Assembly: GCA_040877415.1 (NCBI GenBank)
Contig: JBBDNV010000084.1
Coordinates: forward strand, 1-26,231
Length of the DNA: 26,231 nucleotides
Reading direction: 5' to 3'
Source: JBBDNV01 sp040877415
GTDB lineage: Bacteria; Planctomycetota; Planctomycetia; Pirellulales; PALSA-1355
Shown one piece after another: positions 1 to 8,800 of the stretch. How positions within the stretch are numbered: position 1 is the stretch's first letter; every line of letters starts with the position of its first letter. The notes beneath the pieces are model-generated. The model did no database searches. It was given only the letters and a program-made list of their open reading frames with translations, and was not told the origin of the DNA. Made by a program: the position numbers and the translations under genes.

Positions 1-518
1 ATCAGCTAGGCGCCGTCGCACTTTTCGTTGCACGTATCATCGTCCGCACGACCGGCGGAATTCATACGTCATGTCTTCGTCGATTCAATGCGTACAATCG
101 GCAGGGTCCTAACCATGCGACAAAGGCCGCCTAACCGTTACAGTTTCCGGATCAAATGACCGGCCACTGGGCACGTCTCGGGGTTGCCCGACGATAGCTT
201 GCTGGCTGAAGGCGGCTTGAGAAAGCAGGACTTCTGAACGTAACCGTCCGGCTGCCATGAGGAAAGGTAGCGTCGCCCGGCCAATGTCAAGCTGCCGCGA
301 ATAGGCAAACTTTGGCGCCGCTGAGGGACTGATCTCATTGTATGGGATATGTCGGTCGATCCAATTGAACGGAATGTGTCGGTTTCGACGCTCGTGGGGA
401 GAGGCCGCAGGCCGTAAGAATTGTCGAGGCCGTCAACTTTCTTGATTGGGCATCCTATTTCGATCGTTTCGGAAATCCTTCGTCGAGGCTGCGGCCAGTG
501 GGTGCAAAAGGGGTGGTC
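1..518. other. Intergenic region without a convincing gene
   Basis: I see no supported gene here. The plus strand is open in one frame from the left edge to about position 143, which could be the tail of a gene outside the window, but that reading matches no family I recognise. A minus-strand reading frame overlapping 138-563 is compositionally implausible and runs into the beta-barrel gene. No transposase remnant, tRNA or clear terminator was seen. The region presumably holds the promoter for the downstream two-gene unit, but I could not pick a good -35/-10 pair. Confidence 0.5.
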
Positions 519-1919
519 ATGGATGATCCGCACGGTGCCTCGGGGGCAAAACTCCCGAACCAATCCGCGCCACGAGTCCTCTTGTTAGGACTTGTTTTGC
601 TCTGCGCGTTCGTGCACGCGGCGGCTCGCGCCGAGGAGCCGGGCGTTTTGCGCGCGCTGCCGCCCGTCAGCGACGCGTCTATGCCCCAGTTTGCGCCGGC
701 GGTGTTTCCCACAGCCAGCCCGCCGCCAACGCGATTGCCCTCGATCGTCGACGATGAGCCCCGGGCAACATTTCTTTACGGCTTCGAAACCTCGGATTCG
801 AGCGACCCCTTTGCGGTCAGGCCGGCAGGCTACACTAGCGCTGACCCGAACGCGGAATCCTCGACCACTGACGTCCCGTCCGGAGCCACGCAGACGCGAA
901 AGTCGCTGTTGCATTTTTCGGGTTTGCAAGACCCGAACGCCCCGGAAGAGAAACCAGACGACGGCGCAGGTTCCGCGGGGGCCGAAGTCTCTGACGCCGC
1001 AAGCGGCGGCGCGGAGGGCCAAAGCGGCGCCGAGGGCGCGGGCGGCGAGAAAAAAGAGGAACAAACCTACGGCCAGGCGCCGACCAACAACGCGCTCCAA
1101 TTTTTGCGACAGGTCGACGTGTTGCTCAAGCCGGGCGCCTGGCAGTTCGACTCGGGATTTGTTTACACCCTGTTTTCGAATGACTTTCCGCTGCCGCTGT
1201 TCGACATGAGTGGCGAGGTGGTCGGAGTCGTCGAGGCCGAGGTGCGCCGACGATTACTGTACACGCCGCTGGCAGTGCGCTACGGGTTGAGAAAAAACGT
1301 CCAATTGTTTTGCTCGCTTCCGGCGGGCTTCTCGAACACCCAGCTTTCGACGCTGGGGATCAGCGAAACCCGAAACGTCAGCGGTATTGGCGACCTCACG
1401 GCCGGCGCCAGCGTCCACTTGATCAAGGGTGAAGACAAGATGCCCGACTTGATCGGAACGATCGGTTTCACGGCCCCGACCGGCAAGTTCGACACGCCGC
1501 TGTTTGGTTTGGTGCCGGGCTCGAACCTGGGACAGGGTTTCTGGGCGCTGGCCGGGCAGGGCCTGTTCATCAACCGCTACGATCCGGTGATCGTGTTCTA
1601 CGGCGGCGGCTTCCGCCATTTGTTTGAACGCGAGTTTGACGGCGTGCTTTTCGCCCCGGGCGAGCAGGCCAACTACATGTTCGGCGTCGGTTTTTCGGTC
1701 AACGACCGCGTGACGCTCAGCTCGACGTTTCAAGGCTTCTACATCACCAATACGTTTATTAACAGCGTCAACGTCCGCGGATCGAACCTGGAGCCGATGA
1801 GCATGCGCTTTTCCGCCACCATCGTCCGCAACTGCCGGATTATCGAGCCTTTCGTGCAAATCGGCGTCACCGATTCGGCGCCGCGCGTGAATGCCGGCAT
1901 CGTGGTCACGTTCTACTAG
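519..1919 (+). CDS. Outer-membrane beta-barrel protein, FapF-like / MetA-pathway-type transporter family
   Basis: The predicted protein has 466 residues. I chose ATG 519 over an in-frame GTG at 498 because a purine-rich AAGGGG lies five bases upstream. It has a signal peptide (hydrophobic run about residues 20-35, cleavage near ARA-EE at 39), then about 140 residues of disordered, Ala/Gly/Glu-rich sequence ending in a KKEEQ stretch. A short amphipathic helix with LQFLRQVDVLLKPG follows, then a region of alternating strands to the C-terminus. The protein ends in Phe-Tyr, as outer-membrane barrels recognised by the BAM machinery do. Barrel sequence such as the YGLRKNVQLFCSLPAGFS segment and GDLTAGASVHL resembles the phenol-degradation MetA-like transporter family, to which FapF-type amyloid exporters are related. 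It lies 56 bases upstream of the C39-like gene, with which it probably forms an operon. The barrel call is firm; the FapF relationship is an inference from context and architecture. Confidence 0.72.
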   Translation: MDDPHGASGAKLPNQSAPRVLLLGLVLLCAFVHAAARAEEPGVLRALPPVSDASMPQFAPAVFPTASPPPTRLPSIVDDEPRATFLYGFETSDSSDPFAVRPAGYTSADPNAESSTTDVPSGATQTRKSLLHFSGLQDPNAPEEKPDDGAGSAGAEVSDAASGGAEGQSGAEGAGGEKKEEQTYGQAPTNNALQFLRQVDVLLKPGAWQFDSGFVYTLFSNDFPLPLFDMSGEVVGVVEAEVRRRLLYTPLAVRYGLRKNVQLFCSLPAGFSNTQLSTLGISETRNVSGIGDLTAGASVHLIKGEDKMPDLIGTIGFTAPTGKFDTPLFGLVPGSNLGQGFWALAGQGLFINRYDPVIVFYGGGFRHLFEREFDGVLFAPGEQANYMFGVGFSVNDRVTLSSTFQGFYITNTFINSVNVRGSNLEPMSMRFSATIVRNCRIIEPFVQIGVTDSAPRVNAGIVVTFY

Positions 1920-1975
1920 CAGTCGCGCCGGCCGTGAGAAATGAAAGACAGCAAAAGCGCCAGCGGGAGCCGTTC

Positions 1976-2728
1976 ATGACGCATGCACCGATTGCCCGTC
2001 CGCTCCGCCTCGCCTGGCCGTGTATGGCGTTGTCGATCTGTCTCGTGCTGGCGCTGGCGTCCGATCTGCCGGCCCAGATTAACCTCTACGACCGGGCGCC
2101 GATCCGCGATCCGGATCGGCTGATCCGCGAGTACGTATGGAGCTATAAGGAACTCAGAGAGCGAAACATCGTCATGCAGAAGCTCGATTATTCCTGCGGG
2201 GCGGCCGCTTTGGCCACCGTTTTTCGGTACTATTGGGGAGCCGATGTCACCGAGGAAACCTTTCTGAGGCTGATCCAGAAGCTGAAACTAACCCCCGAAG
2301 AAATCAAGGACCGCGTCGAAAACGGGCTGACGCTTACCGACCTGCGCGATATGGCCAATCTGGCCGGCTACCAGTCCTCGATGGGAAAGGTCAAATTCAG
2401 TGAATTGGCCGAGGCCAAGGTGCCGGTCATCGTCGGCATCACGGTCCGCAAGCACGATCACTTCGCGGTGTTCCGGGGCACTGACGGCTACTATGCCTAC
2501 CTGGCCGACCCCATCCGTGGGAATATTCGCGTGCCGGTCGACGAGTTCGAGGAAGTATGGCAGAAAAACGCGATTCTCGTGGTGGCCAAGCCGGGCGCGA
2601 AAGTGAAAGAGTTCAACCCCTTGGGGGTGACGTTCCCGGAAATCTTTCGCGGCGTGCTCAACGACCAAACCGTGCACCGCGACCAGACCATGATCCCGGT
2701 TCCCAATCCCGTGCGCATCGCGCCCTAG
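1976..2728 (+). CDS. Exported C39-family peptidase-like protein (FapD-like)
   Basis: The predicted protein has 250 residues. ATG 1976 is preferred over GTG 1934 because CGGGAG lies six bases upstream and the shorter form begins directly with a signal peptide (cleavage near LPAQ, residues 31-34). The papain-like C39 core is intact: oxyanion Gln68, nucleophile Cys74 in DYSCGAAALAT, His162 in HDHFAVFRG, and Asp178 in LADP. Ordinary C39 domains cut double-glycine leaders of bacteriocins and sit on ABC exporters. This one is stand-alone and exported, with no ABC or membrane domain. That is the form of FapD, the periplasmic cysteine protease-like component of Pseudomonas amyloid secretion. The segment after Cys74, with NGLTLTDLRDMANLAGY, also matches the stand-alone group as I know it. 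It follows the barrel gene and is probably co-transcribed. Its substrate is unknown. Confidence 0.75.
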   Translation: MTHAPIARPLRLAWPCMALSICLVLALASDLPAQINLYDRAPIRDPDRLIREYVWSYKELRERNIVMQKLDYSCGAAALATVFRYYWGADVTEETFLRLIQKLKLTPEEIKDRVENGLTLTDLRDMANLAGYQSSMGKVKFSELAEAKVPVIVGITVRKHDHFAVFRGTDGYYAYLADPIRGNIRVPVDEFEEVWQKNAILVVAKPGAKVKEFNPLGVTFPEIFRGVLNDQTVHRDQTMIPVPNPVRIAP

Positions 2729-2980
2729 GTCGGGTTTCCCGGGCCCCTTGCAAGTCCTTTTCAACCCGCCTTCGACTGCGGACCAAACAGTCGGCCAGGG
2801 GAGCGTTTCTTGCGCGCTGCCAGGTCAAATGCCATGTCAAATGCCATCCCACGGCCCAAGCGGGGGCTTGCTCGCGCTGCGAACTTTTCCCGCCCGACAA
2901 GCGAGCAGGATGCAAAACCCAAGAGAACCGGCTACGATTGACCGGCGTGTGACGCCGTTTTGCAATTCGAGGAAAAAGAC
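2729..2980. other. Intergenic region with a 12-bp tandem duplication
   Basis: This 252-base gap between the C39-like and J-domain genes contains no supported gene. At 2824-2847 the 12-mer GTCAAATGCCAT occurs twice in direct tandem. A weak -10-like TACGAT lies at 2933-2938 without a convincing -35. No strong U-tailed terminator was found after the C39-like gene. Confidence 0.5.
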
Positions 2981-3670
2981 ATGTCGGAACCGAGCTCCAC
3001 GCAATTCCAGGCCGATCGCCTCGAGTTTCTGACCGTGCTCGGCCTTGCGCCGCCGGTGACCGAGGACGACGTCAAGCAGGCCTACCTCGATAAGTGCAAG
3101 ATCGTCCACCCCGATCACGGTGGAGATGTCAACGAGTTCAAGCGGCTGCAGGAAGCGTTCGAACAAGCCACCGAGTACGCGCGCTTCAAGGCCAGCAGGA
3201 TGCACTGGCTCAGCCGGTGGGTCGAACAATACGCCGAACAGGAACAGGTCATCGAACAGATCAAGGTACTGGGCGGCAGCGTCGAAATCAAATCCTCCGA
3301 CCCGCTCACCCGATCGATCGGGCCAGATTTTGCAACCGTGCTCGACAAAGTCGTTGGCATCCGGCTGAGCGGTCCCAAGATCGACGACGGCGTGGTCCTG
3401 CAATTGACGGACCAGCGGCGGATGCTGGCCGGATTGCGCAAATTGGCGCTCGTTGACACGGCCGTCACGTACGCCGGGCTGTTGCAGTTGCGCACGTTCG
3501 AAACTCTCCGGCATTTGGATTTAAGCGGCACGAAGGTCGACCCGGTCGCGCTCGACGCCCTGTTGCGCGAGCTCGGCCAGCTCGAGTCGATCGTGCTCGA
3601 AAACACCGGCATCGGCTGGTCGTCCCGGATGAAGCTGCGGCTGAAGCATCGCGGCCTGACTATCACCTAA
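2981..3670 (+). CDS. J-domain protein with leucine-rich-repeat-like C-terminus
   Basis: The predicted protein has 229 residues. ATG 2981 is preferred over TTG 2960 because a CGAGGAAAAA purine stretch lies just upstream of it. Residues about 14-70 form a J domain: helix II is followed by the HPD signature at residues 43-45, then GGDVNEFKRLQEAFE, a normal helix III. J domains stimulate the ATPase of Hsp70 (DnaK). The glycine-rich, zinc-finger and client-binding domains of true DnaJ are absent. Instead, residues about 115-229 read as degenerate leucine-rich repeats (LRKLALVDTAVTYAGLLQL, LRHLDLSGTKV, LESIVLENTGI). The protein is therefore a class C type co-chaperone whose LRR-like part may recruit a partner. 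There is no signal peptide, so it should be cytoplasmic. The neighbours give no clue to a client. Confidence 0.75.
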   Translation: MSEPSSTQFQADRLEFLTVLGLAPPVTEDDVKQAYLDKCKIVHPDHGGDVNEFKRLQEAFEQATEYARFKASRMHWLSRWVEQYAEQEQVIEQIKVLGGSVEIKSSDPLTRSIGPDFATVLDKVVGIRLSGPKIDDGVVLQLTDQRRMLAGLRKLALVDTAVTYAGLLQLRTFETLRHLDLSGTKVDPVALDALLRELGQLESIVLENTGIGWSSRMKLRLKHRGLTIT

Positions 3671-3760
3671 AGGCGGGAAATCAATCGACATGGCGCGCAC
3701 CGTTTGCCGGTCTGGAGCGTTGGCGTGGCTGTGGCTGACAAAGAATAGCGCCACGCCGCC

Positions 3761-4699
3761 ATGACAGGCGCGCTCGATATTCACGCCGCCTCGCCTGATG
3801 AGCTCATTGCCGCGCACCGCAACGTGTTCGATATCTGGAGCAAGGGCCTTTCGCTCGAAGAGCACGTCCGCTATCGGCTCAACTCGCCGAAGCACCACCT
3901 GGCTGCGTGGTACGTCGCCTGCGTCGACGGCCGCGTCGTGGTGTCGTTGGGCGCGTATCCGCTTCGCTTTCGAATTCGCGGCGAGGAAGTGCCGGGGATC
4001 GCCATCGGATCGGTGTATACGCTGGCGGAGTTTCGCCGCCGCGGCTTCGCCCGGCAACTGCTCGCGTGGGTCGAACACCAAAGCCGCAAAAAAGGCGCCG
4101 CCATCAGCCTGCTCTACTCCGACATCAGGCCCGACTATTACGCCAACATGGGCTACATACTCTGTCCGTCGTTCGAGGGCTGGCGCGATCCCCGCGGTAT
4201 TTCACCGCCCGATGTCATGACCCATCGCCTGGTCGAAATCCCCGCCGCGTCCCATCTCGACGAGCTCGCGAACCTGTATTCGTGCTACCACGGCGCGGCG
4301 CCGCTTTCGATTGCCCGGGATGCTCCATACTGGAACGCGCTTTTGCAGCGATTCGAAGACGACCGGTTTTTCGCGCTTACGGACGAGCGCGGCCAGTGGA
4401 AGGGCTACGTGCGGCTCGGGCGCAAGGATTCGAGCTGGCGAATCACCGACTACGCATTGGCGGATCAATCATCGGCGCTGGCCGAGAAACTCTACGCGGC
4501 CACGATTTCGCTTGCCGTAGAGAATGGCGCGCAGCGTGTTGGCGGCTGGTTGCCTGAGGTCCCAGCGGCACGCGAGGTTTTTGAACTCGCGCCGCGGCAG
4601 ACGGAAATCACGATGATCAAGTCGCTGTCACCAGAGCATCCTTTCGACGACGAGCAAGTTGCCTCGACCAGCCGGTTCTGCGAGATCGATCACGTCTAA
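3761..4699 (+). CDS. GNAT-family N-acetyltransferase
   Basis: The predicted protein has 312 residues. The acetyl-CoA binding motif A is clear at about residues 83-102: a beta strand, GSVYTLAEFRRRGFARQLL, where R94-G95-F96-A97 is the pyrophosphate-binding R/Q-x-x-G-x-A/G type loop. It is followed by YYANMGY, the usual motif B region. The length is about twice that of a single GNAT domain. The second half (about 160-312) looks like a further GNAT-like or sterol-carrier-like fold, as in Eis-type two-domain acetyltransferases; that subdivision is inferred. The acceptor substrate cannot be read from sequence. ATG 3761 lacks a good ribosome binding site, but no better in-frame start precedes the domain. 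It begins 90 bases after the J-domain gene, so it may share that transcript. Confidence 0.82.
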   Translation: MTGALDIHAASPDELIAAHRNVFDIWSKGLSLEEHVRYRLNSPKHHLAAWYVACVDGRVVVSLGAYPLRFRIRGEEVPGIAIGSVYTLAEFRRRGFARQLLAWVEHQSRKKGAAISLLYSDIRPDYYANMGYILCPSFEGWRDPRGISPPDVMTHRLVEIPAASHLDELANLYSCYHGAAPLSIARDAPYWNALLQRFEDDRFFALTDERGQWKGYVRLGRKDSSWRITDYALADQSSALAEKLYAATISLAVENGAQRVGGWLPEVPAAREVFELAPRQTEITMIKSLSPEHPFDDEQVASTSRFCEIDHV

Positions 4700-4766
4700 G
4701 CAGTCGCCCCAGCGGCTCTTCTCGCGGACGGCCCAACGCCCCAATGCAGAAGCCCCAAAATAGTAT

Positions 4767-4795
4767 TTGACATTCATCGGCGGAGTGGATACGTT
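4767..4795 (+). promoter_or_regulatory. Candidate sigma-70-type promoter for the PEP-CTERM gene
   Basis: A perfect -35 hexamer TTGACA (4767-4772) is separated by 17 bases from a weak -10 TACGTT (4790-4795). The start codon is at 4877, giving a leader of about 75 bases that contains a GGGGG/CCCCC hairpin (4811-4828). Confidence 0.4.
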
Positions 4796-4876
4796 GCGCG
4801 CAAGCTCGCAGGGGGGCGTTAGTCCCCCGGCCCCGGCGACGCAGTAAACCCCATGACGTGACGAAAGGAGCCGCTA

Positions 4877-5590
4877 ATGTGCCGGAAAGCATTCTTCACG
4901 TTGGTGATGGTGTCCTGCCTGCCCGCGGCAGCGTACGCAAACCCAACGATCTGGTTAGGCAACTGGAAGATTAACTGGGCGGCGAACCAATCGATCGACT
5001 TGAACACCGGCAATCCAATCGCGGTGATGATCGAAACCCCCGGCGGGCCACCGGAGGACCAAATTGCAGGCGTTGACCTGACGTTGACCTCTGGACCTGA
5101 CGGAGTCACTCCTCTCTCGGGACCGCTGATTGAATCGGTTGACCTTTCCGGCCCCGGTACGCGCTTCTTCCCTAACAACACTGGCACGGACCAAAACTTC
5201 TTCCCGTTCCCGTCGCTTCATTCGTACACGTTTACAACGACGGCTTCTGGCTTTGTTAATGCGGGCGACGGGGCGGGGGGGCCGGCCGTGTTGGCGTATC
5301 TGTCGTTTGACGCCACCGGGCTCACGCCGGGTACTTATCCGATCTATCTGAAGAATTATTTTATGGATCCGAGTGGAATTCCGACCGACGTGCCGCCATT
5401 CTATTCGCCCACGCTTTTAGACGGCTCCGTAGATGGGGACGCCTTGACAGACCTGGACGGCATGTATGGCATGATCACGGTTATTCCCGAACCGCGTTCG
5501 ATCGTGCTCGCATTGTTCGCGGCCGGCGGTCTGTGCGCGGCGGCAATCCGGCATCGCCACAAGCATACGCGGAGCGGCAGCGGAAAGTAG
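4877..5590 (+). CDS. PEP-CTERM sorting domain protein
   Basis: The predicted protein has 237 residues. ATG 4877 follows AAAGGAG by eight bases. It has a signal peptide (cleavage near AYA-NP, residues 19-23). The mature part is rich in Pro, Gly, Thr and Asp with little charge, and is probably a secreted beta-rich domain. The C-terminus is the tripartite PEP-CTERM signal: I-P-E-P at residues 203-206, a hydrophobic segment at about 208-224, then a basic tail RHRHKH at 225-230. Such proteins are processed by an exosortase in the inner membrane and delivered to the surface or matrix. No exosortase gene is in this window, so it must be encoded elsewhere. The gene stands alone between its own promoter and a terminator. 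The specific role is unknown; the central domain matches nothing I recognise. Confidence 0.85.
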   Translation: MCRKAFFTLVMVSCLPAAAYANPTIWLGNWKINWAANQSIDLNTGNPIAVMIETPGGPPEDQIAGVDLTLTSGPDGVTPLSGPLIESVDLSGPGTRFFPNNTGTDQNFFPFPSLHSYTFTTTASGFVNAGDGAGGPAVLAYLSFDATGLTPGTYPIYLKNYFMDPSGIPTDVPPFYSPTLLDGSVDGDALTDLDGMYGMITVIPEPRSIVLALFAAGGLCAAAIRHRHKHTRSGSGK

Positions 5591-5607
5591 CTCACTATCC
5601 GTAGAAT

Positions 5608-5631
5608 AAAGCCACTTTCGGGTGGCTTTTT
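5608..5631 (+). terminator. Rho-independent terminator after the PEP-CTERM gene
   Basis: An eight-base-pair stem AAAGCCAC/GTGGCTTT closes a six-base loop (TTTCGG) and runs into a T tract, 17 bases beyond the stop codon. Confidence 0.8.
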
Positions 5632-5715
5632 CATGCGCTCAACCTTGTGCCAAACCAAAGGCTTTTCGCACGACCGCACTACCGGTGCTACCGTCGCCCG
5701 TCCTCGCCCGTCCTG

Positions 5716-5744
5716 TCGACACGCGGCGCGGGGGGAAATAGCAT
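5716..5744 (+). promoter_or_regulatory. Candidate promoter upstream of the fused membrane/spermidine-synthase-like gene
   Basis: TCGACA (5716-5721) lies 17 bases before TAGCAT (5739-5744). The predicted start would be near 5751, directly in front of a terminator-like hairpin at 5753-5773. Confidence 0.3.
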
Positions 5745-5752
5745 AGAGGTTT

Positions 5753-5773
5753 AGCGCCGCAGCGGCGCTTTTT
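5753..5773 (+). terminator. Second U-tailed hairpin, 45 bases before the next start codon
   Basis: The stem AGCGCCG/CGGCGCT with a three-base CAG loop is followed by five T residues, the form of an intrinsic terminator. It is the second such structure in this 228-base gap. It may be a back-up terminator, the end of a small RNA, or a leader attenuator for the gene at 5819. Confidence 0.65.
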
Positions 5774-5818
5774 ACCGCCGTCGGATCAACGTGACGCGTC
5801 GCGCTGTCGAGGAACGCT

Positions 5819-8800
5819 ATGGCCGCCAAGAAATCTTCCAGTGCAATTCCATCGCGTCTTTTCTGGTTAGCGTCGATCGTGTTTTTCATTTCCGGCGCAA
5901 CCGGCCTGGCCTACCAGGTGGTGTGGTTCAAGCGGTTTTCGCACGTCTGGGGCAGTTCCAGCCTGGCCTTTGCCGCCGTGGCCGGTTCGTTCCTGTTCGG
6001 GCTCGGTCTGGGAGCGTATCTGTTCGGGCGGTCGGCGGACCGCGCGGCGATACCCTTGCGCTGGTACGGGGTGTGCGAGCTGTTGATCGGCGCGATGGCG
6101 CTCGTGATCCCGTTTGAAATCGCGGCCCTGGTCGACGCATCGGTCGGCTTGTACGCGCGCATTCCCGAGCAACCGCTGCTGCGTTACCTGGTACAGTTCT
6201 GCATCACGCTGCTGGTGGTCGGTCCGCCGTGCGTGCTGATGGGCGGCACGCTGCCGCTGTTGATTCGGCAATTGACGGCCCGCGACGGATCGCTCGACCA
6301 GGCAACCGGATGGCTGTACGCGATCAACACGTTCGGCGCCGCGGCGGGATGTTATCTGACCGGCTTTCACCTCCTGCCGTCGCTGGGATTGTTGTGGACC
6401 AACAACTTCGCGGCGGCCGTGAATCTCGCGATCGGGCTCGTTGCGCTGGCGGCCGGCAATGCGGCCGAGCGCCTTTCCGTGGGTCGCAGCGCGCCCGGGC
6501 GGGGTGGCGCCGTACAAGCCCCGCTGGCCGCCTGGAGCCCGCAATTGGCGGGGCTTTACGCGGCCACGGCTCTTGCGGGCTGCGCGGCGCTGGTGCTCGA
6601 GATGACCTGGACCCGGCAGTTGTCCCTCGTTCTCGGCGGCTCGACCTACGCGCTGTCGGCCACGTTGTTCGTCGTGCTTTTGGGAATCGCGCTGGGGAGC
6701 CTGACCTTTCACGGATTCTTGCGGGGCGTGGCGTCGTCGCCGATGTTGCCGCCCGCCGTCATCGCAATGGTCGTGTTGGGAACGTTGGCCGGCATCTGGA
6801 TGTTGCCCGCGCTGTCGATTTCGGTCTGGCCCCAGTCCGTGCGCGAATTGCGAAGCGGTCAGATGGGAAACGGCGCCATCTGCGTGGCCGTCAGCGCCGC
6901 GGTCGAGCTCTTGCCGGCCGTAGGGATGGGCATTCTGTTTCCGTTGTTCGTCCACCTGACGCGCGCCAGCGCGGCGAAGGTGGGCTCCGCCGTGGGCAAT
7001 ATCTACGCGTGGAACACGTTCGGCTCGATCGCCGGCGCCAGCTTGACGGCCGTCTTGTTGTTCCCCCGAATCGGCACGTCGGGAGCGTCGGCCCTGGCCG
7101 CTGCGATGTATGTCGTCTCGCTGTTGGGCATCATGCCCTGGCGCGGGACGGTCAACCTGGCCAAAGTGGGCGCCGCGGCCGCCGCGGGCGCCGCCGCCGT
7201 CGTGCTGGTCGCCAGGCCGATCGATCCGCGCCTGACGAACATGGGCCTCTACCTCTATGGCCAGGATGTCTACGGCGACGACCTCGGGGAATGGAACGCG
7301 ACGCTGAAGCCCCTTTATTTTCGGGAAGGGGCGTCGTCCAACGTGTTCGTGGCGCGCAAGATTCCCAACAGCGTGTCGTTGCGCGTCAATGGAAAAGTCG
7401 ATGCCAGCAACGGCGTCGACATGGCCACGCAAACCGGTGTGGCCTACTTTCCTCGCATGTTCAAGCCCGACGCGAAGGAAGTGCTCGTCATCGGCTTCGG
7501 CAGCGGCTGCACTTCCGGCCGAAGTCTGTTGTTCCCGAATACGCACGTCACGTGCTGCGAGCTCGAGCCGGCCGTTTACGCGGCGGCGGAGCATTTCGGC
7601 CAGTTCAATAGCCGCCCACACGAAAAAACGCGCGCGGCACTGCTGGCCAAGAATGCGAAGCTCCCGCCCCAACAGCGACTAACGTCCGAACAAATCGACG
7701 ACATGGCCCAGTTTTCGATCATCTTCGGTGACGGGCGCACCGCGCTGCAGGGGAGCGGCAAGAAGTACGACATCGTGATTTCCGAGCCGTCCAATCCGTG
7801 GATTGCGGGTATTTCGAATCTGTTTACGCGCGAGTTTTTCCGTGCCGCCCGCGAACACCTGACCGACGGCGGCGTGCTGGCCCAATGGATTCAGGCCTAC
7901 AACTTCACGCTCGATGACTACCTGATGATCGTGCGCACGATGCGCTCCGAATTCCCTTACTGCGGATTGGTCGAGTTGTCCGGCGGCGTGGACACGCTGC
8001 TGTTGGCATCGACCAGGCCTCTGGCGCCGGATCCGAAGCGTCTGGCCGCGTTGGAAGAGATTATCGAAGCGACGCCCACGATGAAGGCTGATTTCGAGGC
8101 CTGGTTCGGAGGCACCGATCTCCGCTGGGTGCTCCTGTCGAATTACGTGCTGGGAAGTGAACCATTGGACCGGCTCGTCGGCAGCAGTCGCTCGCGGGCG
8201 CTCAACACCGATCTGCACTTGCGATTGGAATTCGACGCGCCGCTGCAACTTTTTCGGCAGTTGCCCCCGAAGGAGACGGTTACGTATGCGCTCGCCGTCG
8301 CGTCGGATGATCGCTGGAAGTCGCAATTGGCCGGAAGCCTGGGCCTGCGCGCGCAGACGCCCGAGTTTTACGTCACCCTGGGCGATTTCTTTTGCAAGCA
8401 GGCCACGACGTTCACGCTGGTTCAACCAAAACTCAATTCCTACTACTGGGAGAGGGCCGCTCACTCGTACCAAAATGCCCTGAATCTCGAGCCGGATCAC
8501 GCGCTGGCCAAACGCTCGCTTGCCCGCACGCGACTATGGCTCGACACCAAGAGCGACCCCGAAATCACGCTCCGCAAGCTCGTGGAACTGGAGCCGGGCG
8601 ACGCCGTGGCCCATGCACAGTTGGCATCTCTCCTGCTGGGCAAGAAAAACCGGCCGGAGGCCGCAAAACATTACCGCGAGGCCTTGCGGCTTCAGCCCGA
8701 ATTGTCGTTCGAAACCCGCACCTACACCTGGGCCAACAATCTGGCCTGGCTGTTGGCCACGAGTCCCGAATCCGAGCTGCGCGATGGACCGGAGGCCGTC

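Noticed and set aside
138..563. Minus-strand reading frame of 141 codons in the left region
   Set aside because: Its composition is not protein-like, it has no recognisable motif or good ribosome binding site, and it overlaps the start of the beta-barrel gene.
5867..7672. Minus-strand reading frame of 601 codons inside the fused membrane/spermidine-synthase-like gene
   Set aside because: It is an Arg/Gln/His-rich antisense shadow of a well-supported membrane-protein gene in high-GC DNA.
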